64,000 nt of DNA, from positions 1-64,000 of the forward strand of contig CAVRQR010000011.1 in assembly GCA_963723495.1 (NCBI GenBank), written 5' to 3'. Shown here in pieces: positions 44,542 to 52,800 of this stretch. Both the position numbers and the translations under genes were made by a program. The stretch's first letter is position 1. Each line of letters opens with the position of its first letter. The notes beneath the pieces are model-generated. The model ran no database searches. It worked only from the letters and a program-made list of their open reading frames with translations, and had not been told where the DNA came from. The DNA comes from Gp6-AA40 sp963723495. GTDB taxonomy: Bacteria > Acidobacteriota > Vicinamibacteria > Vicinamibacterales > UBA2999.

Positions 44542-45602
44542 CCACCAGCAGTTCCATCCTCTCGTCGGACGACACGATCCTGGTCACCGGTTCCAGTGGG
44601 TTCATCGGCTCCAAGGTCGTCGAGACACTGCTTGGGCGCGGCCTCACCAAGATTCGCTGCTTCGTCCGTTCGCCAAGCCGGCTGGGCCGCCTCGAGAGCG
44701 TGCTGAACAGGTGCGATCGCGACGGACGCGTGGAGATCGTCGCCGGCGATCTCACGTCACCGGACTCCTGCGCGGCGGCGGCACGCGGCGTGTCCGTCGT
44801 CTATCATCTCGCCGCCGGAATGGAGAAGTCGTTTGCCGGCGCCTTTCTCAACTCCGCGCTGGCGACCCGCAATCTCATTGAGAGCTTCCTGCAGCTCGGT
44901 CATCCGAAGCGGTTCGTGAATGTCAGCTCGTTTGCCGTGTACTCCAACCTCGCGTCGAAGGGGGTCCCGCTCGTAGACGAACGCAGCCCCTTGGAGGTTG
45001 CTCCCCAGGAGCGGTATGACGCGTACGGATTCGGCAAGCTGAAGCAGGAGGAAATCGTCAGGTCCTACAGCGACCGCGGTCTTCGTTTCGTGATTCTCCG
45101 ACCCGGCGCGGTGTTCGGCCCTGGCAAAAAGGAACTGAGCGGCCGGATCGCAATCGACACCTTCGGATTCTTCATCCAGATAGGCGGATCGCACCTGGTA
45201 CCACACACGTATGTGGACAACTGCGCCGAAGCGATCGTGCTGGCTGGCCTCGTCGCGGGCGTCGACGGCGAAGTCTTCAACGTTGTCGATGACGACCTGC
45301 TGACCGCCAGACAGTTCCTGAAGGCGTATCGCCGGCGCGCCGGCCGGATTCCGTGCATTCGGATTCCTTACTGGCTGGGTTACGGCCTGTGCACGTTGTG
45401 GGAGGAGTACTCACGCCGGTCCGAGGGCCAGCTCCCTCCCGCCTTCAATCGCCGCCGATGTGCAGCCGAGTGGAAGCGCTGCCGGTTCTCGAACCAGAAG
45501 CTCAAGGAGCGGCTCGGCTGGACGCCACGCGTTCGAATGGACGCCGCGATGTCGGCATTTCTCGGTCAGTTCGACACGCCTGCGAAAGGCCCCGGCAAGT
45601 AG
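44538..45602 (+). CDS. NAD-dependent sugar epimerase (extended SDR)
   Basis: 354 residues from GTG 44538. TILVTGSSGFIGSKVVETLL at the N-terminus, VVYHLAAGMEKSF, FVNVSSFAVYSN, the catalytic YGFGKLKQEE (Y-x3-K), and FVILRPGAVFGPG. Substrate unknown. It resembles the atypical SDRs with a C-terminal region of uncertain role (LGYGLCTLWEEYSRR). It lies between two Gfo/Idh genes in a tight operon. Confidence 0.83.
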   Translation: MTTSSSILSSDDTILVTGSSGFIGSKVVETLLGRGLTKIRCFVRSPSRLGRLESVLNRCDRDGRVEIVAGDLTSPDSCAAAARGVSVVYHLAAGMEKSFAGAFLNSALATRNLIESFLQLGHPKRFVNVSSFAVYSNLASKGVPLVDERSPLEVAPQERYDAYGFGKLKQEEIVRSYSDRGLRFVILRPGAVFGPGKKELSGRIAIDTFGFFIQIGGSHLVPHTYVDNCAEAIVLAGLVAGVDGEVFNVVDDDLLTARQFLKAYRRRAGRIPCIRIPYWLGYGLCTLWEEYSRRSEGQLPPAFNRRRCAAEWKRCRFSNQKLKERLGWTPRVRMDAAMSAFLGQFDTPAKGPGK

Positions 45603-46712
45603 ATGCTGAGAGTCGCGATTGTCGGCTGCGGGAAGATTGCCGACCTGCATGTCGAGGCGATCCACAGGATCCCAGACTGCGAGATCGTCGCCGTGTGCGA
45701 TCGAGAGCGCCTCATGGCGCAGCAGCTTGCCGAACGATTTCGGATCCCTGCCTCGTTCGCCGACCTGCACGAAATGCTCGTGGCGTCATCGCCCGATGTC
45801 GTGCACATCACGACGCCTCCTCAGAGTCACTACTCGCTCGCTCGTGAGTGCATGAATGCGGGCGTCCATGTCTATCTGGAGAAACCGTTCACGGTCACTG
45901 CCGCCGAGACCGAGGCGCTGATCGCGCTCGCCCGGAGCTCCGGCGTCAAGATCACGGCTGGTCACAACTACCAGTTCACTCTGGAGATGTTGGACATGAG
46001 GCGTCGGGTCGCGGATGGTTACCTGGGCGGCCGCCCGGTGCACCTCGAGAGCTACTGGTCGTACAACCTCGACGATCTGAGCTATGCCGGGCCGGTGCTC
46101 GCGAGCCGGACACACTGGGTGCGGCAGCTGCCCGGGCAACTGCTGCACAACGTGATCAGTCACGGCATCGCGCGGCTGGCGGAGTTCCTCGACGATGAGA
46201 TCACGCACGTGATCGCGACGGCGCACCAGAGCCCCCGGCTGCGCGCTCTCGGTGGCGCGGAGGTGCTCGACGAGCTTCGCGTGTTGGTGCGCGACAGAAA
46301 CGGCACGACCGCGCTGTTCTGCTTCTCGTCCGGGATCTCGCCGGGGTTGAGCCAGTTTCGCATCTGTGGTCCCGTCAACTCGCTGGTCGTCGACCAGCGC
46401 AGCGGCAGCCTCCTCCTTTACCCGAAACGCGCACACAAGAGCTACCTCACCTACTTCGTGCCGCCGGTCACCGCTGCGCGCGAGCATCTGCGGAACGCGC
46501 GGATGAACGTCGCCCGGTTCTTGAGGCGCGAACTGCACCAGGATTTCGGGGTCAGGGAGTTGATCGACCAGTTCTATCGAAGCATCCGTGACAGCGGTCC
46601 ACTCCCGATCCCGTATCGCGAAATCATTTTGACGGCCCGTCTCATGGAGGAGATTTTCGGCCAGATCTATGCTCCCCAGTCGCGCGCCATGGCGACATCA
46701 CAACGAGGATGA
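45603..46712 (+). CDS. Gfo/Idh/MocA-family oxidoreductase
   Basis: 369 residues, ATG directly after the SDR stop. RVAIVGCGKIADLHVEAIHR, ITTPPQSHYSLARE, VYLEKPFTVTAAETEAL and AGHNYQFTLEMLDMRRR. The second half (about 120-360) is divergent, with LHNVISHGIARLAEF carrying the conserved His. It could act in the same path as 43474 or as a second, different dehydrogenase. ATGA overlap joins it to the aminotransferase. Confidence 0.83.
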   Translation: MLRVAIVGCGKIADLHVEAIHRIPDCEIVAVCDRERLMAQQLAERFRIPASFADLHEMLVASSPDVVHITTPPQSHYSLARECMNAGVHVYLEKPFTVTAAETEALIALARSSGVKITAGHNYQFTLEMLDMRRRVADGYLGGRPVHLESYWSYNLDDLSYAGPVLASRTHWVRQLPGQLLHNVISHGIARLAEFLDDEITHVIATAHQSPRLRALGGAEVLDELRVLVRDRNGTTALFCFSSGISPGLSQFRICGPVNSLVVDQRSGSLLLYPKRAHKSYLTYFVPPVTAAREHLRNARMNVARFLRRELHQDFGVRELIDQFYRSIRDSGPLPIPYREIILTARLMEEIFGQIYAPQSRAMATSQRG

Positions 46713-47845
46713 AATTCAGCATGCCCACACTCGACGCAAACATCACGATTCCTTTTGTAGACCTGAAGAGTCAGTACGAATCCATTCGTTCCGAGATCGA
46801 TGCGGCCATTGCAGCGGTGATCGCGGAGACCGCGTTCGTTGGTGGCCGGTTCGTGAAGGAGTTCGAACAGGCGTTTGCCAGGTACTGCGGCGTGCGCCAC
46901 TGCGTGGGCATGGCCAATGGCACCGACGCGCTCTTCATTGCGTTGCGAGCGCTCGGCATCGGACCCGGCGACGAGGTGATCACGGTTGCCAACAGCTTCA
47001 TCGCGACCTCAGAGGCCATCCGCATGGCCGGGGCGCAAGTCGTCTTCGTCGATATCGATCCGTCGACGTACAACATCGACGTCACGAGAATCGAGGAGAA
47101 GATCACGCCAAGAACGAAGGCCATCATTCCGGTTCACCTCTACGGTCAGCCCGCGGATATGGATCCGATCCTGGCGCTGGCGCGCAAGCACGGCCTACGC
47201 GTCGTCGGCGACGCGGCCCAGGCACACGGTGCGCTCTACCGGCAGCAGCCCGTTGCCACACTCGCCGACATCACCTGTTTCAGCTTCTACCCGGGAAAGA
47301 ACCTGGGTGCGTACGGCGACGGCGGAGCAATCGTGACCGATAACGAGGAGTGGGCCGGCCGGGCGCGGATGCTGGCCAACCACGGGCGGACGCAGAAGTA
47401 CGACCACGACTTCGAGGGTGTGAACAGCCGATTGGACGGCCTGCAGGCGGCGATCCTGGGTGTCAAGTTGCGTTCCCTGGACGAGTGGACGGAGAAGCGC
47501 CGGGCAGCGGCCCGTCTTTACGACGACGCCCTCGAGGGTGTCGGCGTGGAGACGCCCACCGAGCTACCGGACGTCCGGGCCGTCTACCACCTGTATGTCG
47601 TTCGCGTGCCCGCCGGGCGCCGCGAGAAGCTGCAGGCCGCGTTGGGCGCAGCGGGCATCGCCACCGGTATCCATTACCCGATTCCCCTCCCTTACTTGAA
47701 CGCCTACCGCCACCTGGGGCACACGCTTGAAGACTTCCCGCAGTCGCTCAAGGTGTCGGGTGAGATTCTGTCCCTTCCCATGTTCCCGGAACTCTCGGGA
47801 GACCAGGTCGCCTACGTGGCCGACGAGATCTCCAGGGCGCTCTAG
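46709..47845 (+). CDS. DegT/DnrJ/EryC1-family PLP aminotransferase (WbpE/WlbC-like)
   Basis: Adds an amino group to a keto-sugar nucleotide from glutamate. 378 residues. Marks: IPFVDLKSQYESIRSEID, ANGTDALFIALRALGIGPGD, VDIDPSTYNID, IIPVHLYGQPADMDPI, DAAQAHGA, and the PLP lysine in FSFYPGKNLGAYGDGGA. In company with WbpB-, WbpD- and WbpI-like genes it probably makes the 3-amino group of a diacetamido-uronic acid. Last gene of the operon from 37205. Confidence 0.9.
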   Translation: MKFSMPTLDANITIPFVDLKSQYESIRSEIDAAIAAVIAETAFVGGRFVKEFEQAFARYCGVRHCVGMANGTDALFIALRALGIGPGDEVITVANSFIATSEAIRMAGAQVVFVDIDPSTYNIDVTRIEEKITPRTKAIIPVHLYGQPADMDPILALARKHGLRVVGDAAQAHGALYRQQPVATLADITCFSFYPGKNLGAYGDGGAIVTDNEEWAGRARMLANHGRTQKYDHDFEGVNSRLDGLQAAILGVKLRSLDEWTEKRRAAARLYDDALEGVGVETPTELPDVRAVYHLYVVRVPAGRREKLQAALGAAGIATGIHYPIPLPYLNAYRHLGHTLEDFPQSLKVSGEILSLPMFPELSGDQVAYVADEISRAL

Positions 47846-48224
47846 CCGAGCGGACCGTGTGCCGGCCGGCCGACTCCTCGTAGCGGCCCACCGACCTCCA
47901 ACCATCGTCGGAAGGGTTGCCGGGCAGGAGTCGAATCGAGGATTCAACTTCGTAAGTTACGTACAAAATCGAAACTACCGCGTTAAATTTGCGGTGTCGC
48001 GTGGTCCTGCGACCGCACCGCTGGATGGGCCGATAGACGTTTTTCGGCGTCGATGTGACCTGGATCCATGCGGGCAGTGTTCTTGCACGGTCGAGTCACT
48101 GTTTCCCACATTTCAATCAAGTAGGTATCGACGAAGATGACGATGACCGTACGATTTCTCCCTCAATTCGCGGCGGGGGCCGCTCACGTCTGCCGCCCAT
48201 GCGCGCAGGTACGCCGCCGCACGA
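47846..48224. other. Intergenic region with palindrome and sigma-54-like site
   Basis: No gene seen. At 47952-47960 lies GTAAGTTAC, identical to the core of the palindrome at 37028-37036. Nothing terminator-like with a U-run is visible after the aminotransferase. Confidence 0.5.
48072..48087 (+). promoter_or_regulatory. Sigma-54-like promoter before the beta-helix gene
   Basis: GGGCAGTGTTCTTGCA keeps GG-N10-GC and TTGCA, with G instead of T at the first position. Predicted start near 48098, about 127 bases before ATG 48225, the same leader length as at 31033. Confidence 0.5.
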
Positions 48225-49477
48225 ATGCCAGCCCTGGTTCGCGCCGCAGCGCTGCTCGGGATCCTGCTGTGGCACGGCGCGCCGGTAGACGCCGCGACGC
48301 ATACGGCAAACTCGTGCAACGCCGCCGATGTCCAGGCGAAAGTGAATGCGGCCGCCGACGGTGATGTCGTCGTGATCCCGAACGGCTCCTGCACCTGGAC
48401 CGCCTCCAGCTTCGTCACCATCGCCGGGAAGGGGATCCACCTCCGCGGCGCGACGGCCGGAGGGGTGGTCATTACGACGGCCGCTGGCACTAACGCGTCG
48501 ATCCTGAGAATCACAGAGGATGCGACCCATCACGTGGAGGTCAGTCAGCTCTCCTTCCGCGAGACGCAGAACGACTTCTATGTGATTTCTGTCTTCGGAG
48601 GGGGAGGGAAGCCCGTTCTGATCCACGACAACTCTTTTGGTGGATACAGAAGCGTCCGGGGAATGCGGTTCTTCGTGTCTCGGGGTGTGATCTACAGGAA
48701 CATCACTCAGGCGCAGACTCCAACATCCCAGTACAACAACCGGCAGTTCGTCTCGTGCAAGGTGGGCGGCGGGAACGCCTGGACTACACCGCCGACGTAT
48801 GGCGCGAGCGACACGACCGGCACGAGCAACATCTACGTCGAGGACAACCAGATCATCAATGTGCAGGAAGCGATCGATATCGACGACAACTGCCGCGCCG
48901 TCGTTCGCTACAACAGATTTCAAGACGCGATCTCGGGAACCCACGGAGCCGACACGAGCCCTTACGGGGTACGGCACTTCGAAATCTACAACAATACTTT
49001 CGTCCGGGCCGGCAATATCCTGGTCAATCAGTGGGTCCTGATTCGTGGCGGCGCCGGGGTGATCGCAGACAACGTCTTTCCCGACATCGTCGGCAAGTCC
49101 GAGATCCAGATGTTCAAGTCCAGAACCTGCGACGCAACGCCGGCCCTTATCCCTGTTGGAAGAATGGTTGGCCTGCTCCGCATCAAGTCGGGCAGGGGCA
49201 CAACGGGTCGAGCAACGTTGTGGAAGGGGTTTATATCTGGAATAACACCGGAGGCGGCAGCCCGAACCCGACTTTGATGAACTTCTCCCCCGACGAGTGC
49301 GGCGGCGGGGTGGACATAGGCGTCCATGTGCAGAGCGGGCGCGATTTCTTCGTCGGAATGCCGAAGCCGGGTTACACGAAATACCGCTATCCCCATCCGC
49401 TGCGGTCCTCGACGGGCGATTCGACGAGTGGCGCGGCGCCGAGCGCACCGCAGAATCTGCGCATCACGTCTGAATAG
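48225..49477 (+). CDS. Secreted right-handed beta-helix protein, one indel
   Basis: Signal peptide MPALVRAAALLGILLWHG followed by a parallel beta-helix of the pectate-lyase-like kind: IPNGSCTWTAS, KGIHLRGATAGG, HVEVSQLSFRET, VRYNRFQDAIS, FEIYNNTFVRAGN and IRGGAGVIADNVF. A frame change near 49192 (GGCAGGGGC) is needed to reach VVEGVYIWNNTGG and the C-terminus PSAPQNLRITS. About 416 residues. May bind, cut or epimerise the exported glycan; no lyase catalytic residues can be assigned with confidence. First gene of the last operon. Confidence 0.75.
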
Positions 49478-49510
49478 TCTCTGCGGAATCGGGATCAACG
49501 CCGGGCGAGA

Positions 49511-50212
49511 GTGGGAAATCGGGTCCTCGAGGGAGTGATTAGCAACACGAAGTACCTGTTGACCCTCGCCGGGGCCCGCCTGCCGGAGCGCTGGATTTAT
49601 CAAGCGCAGGCGGCGGCCAATTACCTGACAATCGGCCGCTGGATGCGCGACCACGATTTCCAGCCCACATCACGGCTCCGCGATCGCTGGGAAGTATTCG
49701 ATACCGTTGCCGCGCGTGTGCGAGATCAGCGTGTCCTGTACCTCGAGTTTGGCGTGTTCGAGGGCGCCAGCATCAGATACTGGGCGTCGAAGCTCCACCA
49801 CCCCGACACTCGGCTGCACGGGTTCGACAGCTTCGAGGGGTTGCCGGAGACCTGGGGGCCGCACGTCAGTGGCCATTTCACCACTGGCGGCAGGATTCCG
49901 GTTGTGGACGACCCGCGGGTGGCTTTCTTCAAAGGCTGGTTTGACGAGGTCCTGCCCACTTATCAGCCCCCGCCGCACGATGTGCTGGTCATCGTCATGG
50001 ACGCCGACTTATACTCGTCGACACGGCTCGTGCTGACGCAGATGCGCCCGCACATCCGGCCGGGTACGTTCATCTATTTCGACGAGCTGAATCACGTGGA
50101 GCACGAGCCGAAGGCGTTCGACGAGTTCATGAGCGAGACGTCGTTGCGCTTCAGGCTGGTCTGCGCGGATCGCACGCTGGCGTTCGCGTTCTTCGAATGC
50201 ATCGCTGATTAG
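49511..50212 (+). CDS. TylF/MycF-family sugar O-methyltransferase
   Basis: 233 residues. SAM-binding region LYLEFGVFEGASIRYWA (about 77-93), LHGFDSFEGLPETW, and the metal-binding DADLYSS and FDELNHVE. This pattern is that of the macrocin-type, metal-dependent methyltransferases that act on sugars. GTG 49511 was used; GTG 49535 with an adjacent GAGGG is an alternative. Cytoplasmic. Confidence 0.82.
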   Translation: MGNRVLEGVISNTKYLLTLAGARLPERWIYQAQAAANYLTIGRWMRDHDFQPTSRLRDRWEVFDTVAARVRDQRVLYLEFGVFEGASIRYWASKLHHPDTRLHGFDSFEGLPETWGPHVSGHFTTGGRIPVVDDPRVAFFKGWFDEVLPTYQPPPHDVLVIVMDADLYSSTRLVLTQMRPHIRPGTFIYFDELNHVEHEPKAFDEFMSETSLRFRLVCADRTLAFAFFECIAD

Positions 50213-50260
50213 GTATTCGGCGGGCGCGTCAGTGATCCGTCGCCCCGCCGCCGGTGGCAT

Positions 50261-51742
50261 ATGCCTCCGCCGCTAGCACTTCTCATCACCATCGTCTTCT
50301 CGGGCTTCATGCTCTGGCGCGACGCTCGCCGTGCGCCCGCAGTCAGCTCCGCACTGTGGCTTCCGGTCATTTGGATTTTTATCATCAGCTCCCGGGCTGT
50401 CTCGTCATGGCTCGGCATTCTCGGTCTTCCAGTTGGTGGCGCCGTGTCGCTCGAGGACGGAAGCCCGCTCGATGCCGTCGTGTTCCTGCTGCTGATCGCG
50501 ACTGGCGTCCTGGTGCTGATCCGGCGGCAATTCTCGCCAACGGCGTTCATGACCGCAAACATCGCGCTGACAGTGTTCCTGGTCTACTGCGCCCTTGCGA
50601 TCACCTGGTCGGACTTCCCGTTCGTGGCGTTCAAGCGGTGGATCAAGACCCTCGGTCAACCGGTCATGGTCCTGATTATTCTGACAGAGCCGGATCGGGC
50701 GGAGGCGCTGCGGCGCGTGATGAAGAGAGCGGCTCTTCTCCTGATGCCGCTGTCCATTCTCTTCATCAAGTACTACCCCGAGCTTGGCCGAGCCTTCGAC
50801 TCGTGGACCGGGCTGCCTGAGAACCGCGGTGTCGCCCTGACGAAGAACACGCTCGGTTACATGTGCCTCGTCTTCGGCCTGTTCTTCTTCTGGAACCTGC
50901 TGGTTGCCCGGCGATTCGAGGATTCGCGCCGGAGGCGGGAGGAAATCGGCATCACCCTGTTCTGCCTCTGGATGACATGGTGGCTGGTGTCCGCGTCGAA
51001 CAGCGCGACGGCCCTCGTGTGCCTCATTATCGGAATCAGCACGATTGCAATCCTGGGTTCGCCTTTCGTGAGCAAGCGCTACTTCGGTACATACGTGATC
51101 GCGGTCTTGCTCCTCGCCGGCGTCGCCGAGGCCGGTTTCGGCATTTACGACCTGACAATTCGCGCTCTCGGCCGGGACCCCACGCTAACTACTCGTACCG
51201 AGATGTGGCCAGACCTGCTGTCGGTGCCGATCAATCCACTGCTTGGCGCTGGGTTCGAGAGCTTCTGGCTGGGAGAGCGACTGGAGTTCATCTGGTCGCG
51301 ATGGGACTTCCGTCCCAACCAGGCGCACAACGGCTACCTGGAGACCTATCTCAACCTCGGGTGGGTAGGGGTCGCTTTGCTACTAATCATGCTGTTCGCC
51401 ACGTACCGCAAGATTCGGCGCACGTTGCTGACGGATTTCGACTTCGGCCGTTTTAAGATGGGCGTACTGTTCGCAGTGATCGCGTACAACTACACGGAGG
51501 CGGCGTTCAGGGGACTGCATCCTATCTGGACGATGTTCTTTCTGATTTCGATCGACTATGTCAGCCAGTCGGCGCGTCAGGAGGCGCATGTGGCCGCGCT
51601 GCAGGAGAGGCCGTCAGCCCGATCGCGTCCGGCCTCCGGTCACGAGCCGGCTTCGCCGGTGATTGGAGTACCGAACTTGAACCCGGCGTGGCGTGGGCCC
51701 GCCCGTCCGGTCGTGAAGCGCTCCGCCCGAGCGCACGGCTGA
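50261..51742 (+). CDS. O-antigen ligase/polymerase family protein (Wzy_C)
   Basis: 493 residues, about 11-12 membrane helices. The long periplasmic loop and marks TLTTRTEMWPDLLSV, NPLLGAGFESFW and NQAHNGYLETYLNLGW are typical of the O-antigen ligase/Wzy superfamily (Arg and His active-site type). In this setting polymerisation of the exopolysaccharide is the likelier job. The C-terminal 60 residues are polar and unlike the family, probably disordered. Confidence 0.87.
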   Translation: MPPPLALLITIVFSGFMLWRDARRAPAVSSALWLPVIWIFIISSRAVSSWLGILGLPVGGAVSLEDGSPLDAVVFLLLIATGVLVLIRRQFSPTAFMTANIALTVFLVYCALAITWSDFPFVAFKRWIKTLGQPVMVLIILTEPDRAEALRRVMKRAALLLMPLSILFIKYYPELGRAFDSWTGLPENRGVALTKNTLGYMCLVFGLFFFWNLLVARRFEDSRRRREEIGITLFCLWMTWWLVSASNSATALVCLIIGISTIAILGSPFVSKRYFGTYVIAVLLLAGVAEAGFGIYDLTIRALGRDPTLTTRTEMWPDLLSVPINPLLGAGFESFWLGERLEFIWSRWDFRPNQAHNGYLETYLNLGWVGVALLLIMLFATYRKIRRTLLTDFDFGRFKMGVLFAVIAYNYTEAAFRGLHPIWTMFFLISIDYVSQSARQEAHVAALQERPSARSRPASGHEPASPVIGVPNLNPAWRGPARPVVKRSARAHG

Positions 51743-51909
51743 AATACGTCCTACATCTGGGCTGCTCTCCGTCAGGTAGAAGCGCCGTCCCCGAGTTGAT
51801 GGCTTTTATCGCGTGATCAGATGCGCGGTTGAAGGGATCCCCTCGGGCTGGTGAGACTTGGCCGGGAGAAGCACCGGTTATCACATACAGGTGCAAAGGT
51901 GACGGTGAC

Positions 51910-52792
51910 ATGAACGCGAGTGTTGAAACAGTCAAAGACTTCTGGAACGAAAGCCCCTGTCAGGCACACTTGTCCGAGGCGGAGGATCGCAAGGAGTACT
52001 TCGCGGAAATCTCCCGCAAGCGTTTCGGCGGTCGCGAGTGGCACGTGCCGCATGTTGCCGCCTTTCACGCATTTCGGGACAAGGACGTGCTCGAAGTGGG
52101 CTGCGGGATCGCGACCGACGGTCTGGAATTCGCCAGGAACGGCGCCCGCTACGTGGGAGTCGACCTGACGCCTCACTCGATCGAGCTCGCCGAGGAGCGG
52201 TTCCGCCTCTTCGGCGTGTCCGGCCAGTTCCGCGTCGCGAACGCCGAGGAGCGTATCCCGTTTCCGGATGCGTCCTTCGACCACGTGTACAGCTTCGGCG
52301 TGATTCACCACTCCCCGGCGCCCGAGAGGATCGTGAGGGAGATTCGACGCGTGCTCAGGCCGGGCGGCAGCTTTACCGTGATGCTCTACAACCGGACGTC
52401 GATCAACTACTACGTCGAGATCATGTTCTTGCGGAAGCTGTTCAGGTGGCTCCTCCTCCCAAGTCCGATGCCTCGGATCGTCGCGGCGATCACCGGGTTC
52501 CATCGCTGGAAGCTCGAGGGGCACCGGGAGGCATTGATCAAGAAGGGAAGGATGACGCACGACGAGTGGGTCAGCATGAACACCGATGGTCCGTTCTGCC
52601 CCCTGGCGCGTGTGTACCGATCGACACGGGGCGGCCGCGCTGTTCAAGGACTTTGCGCGAGTACGCCAGGAAGTGTGGGAATTCAACATCGACCACTGGC
52701 CGTTCGTGAGAAGGCTCATCCCGCAGTCCGTCGAGCGAAGCATCGGACGGCGCGTCGGCTGGCATCGCATGATCTACGGTTACAAGGGTTAG
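51910..52792 (+). CDS. Class I SAM methyltransferase, one indel
   Basis: ATG 51910. Methyltransf_11-like core: DVLEVGCGIATDGLEFARNG (motif I), YVGVDLTPHSIEL, FDHVYSFGVIHHSP and VLRPGGSFTVML. A frame change at about 52615 (one base too many in TACCGAT) is needed before DRHGAAALFKDFARVRQE, ending at TAG 52790-52792 with HRMIYGYKG. About 293 residues. Without the change the frame runs on into the FkbH gene, a false fusion. Substrate unknown. Confidence 0.83.
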
Positions 52793-52800
52793 GAAACGCC

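Noticed and set aside
48117..49448. 443-codon minus-strand frame opposite the beta-helix gene
   Set aside because: Same reason; composition is that of an antisense frame and the plus strand has a signal peptide and beta-helix repeats.
51743..51909. Sigma-54 promoter before the methyltransferase
   Set aside because: The best candidate (TTGGCCGGGAGAAGCA) has nine, not ten, bases between GG and GC.
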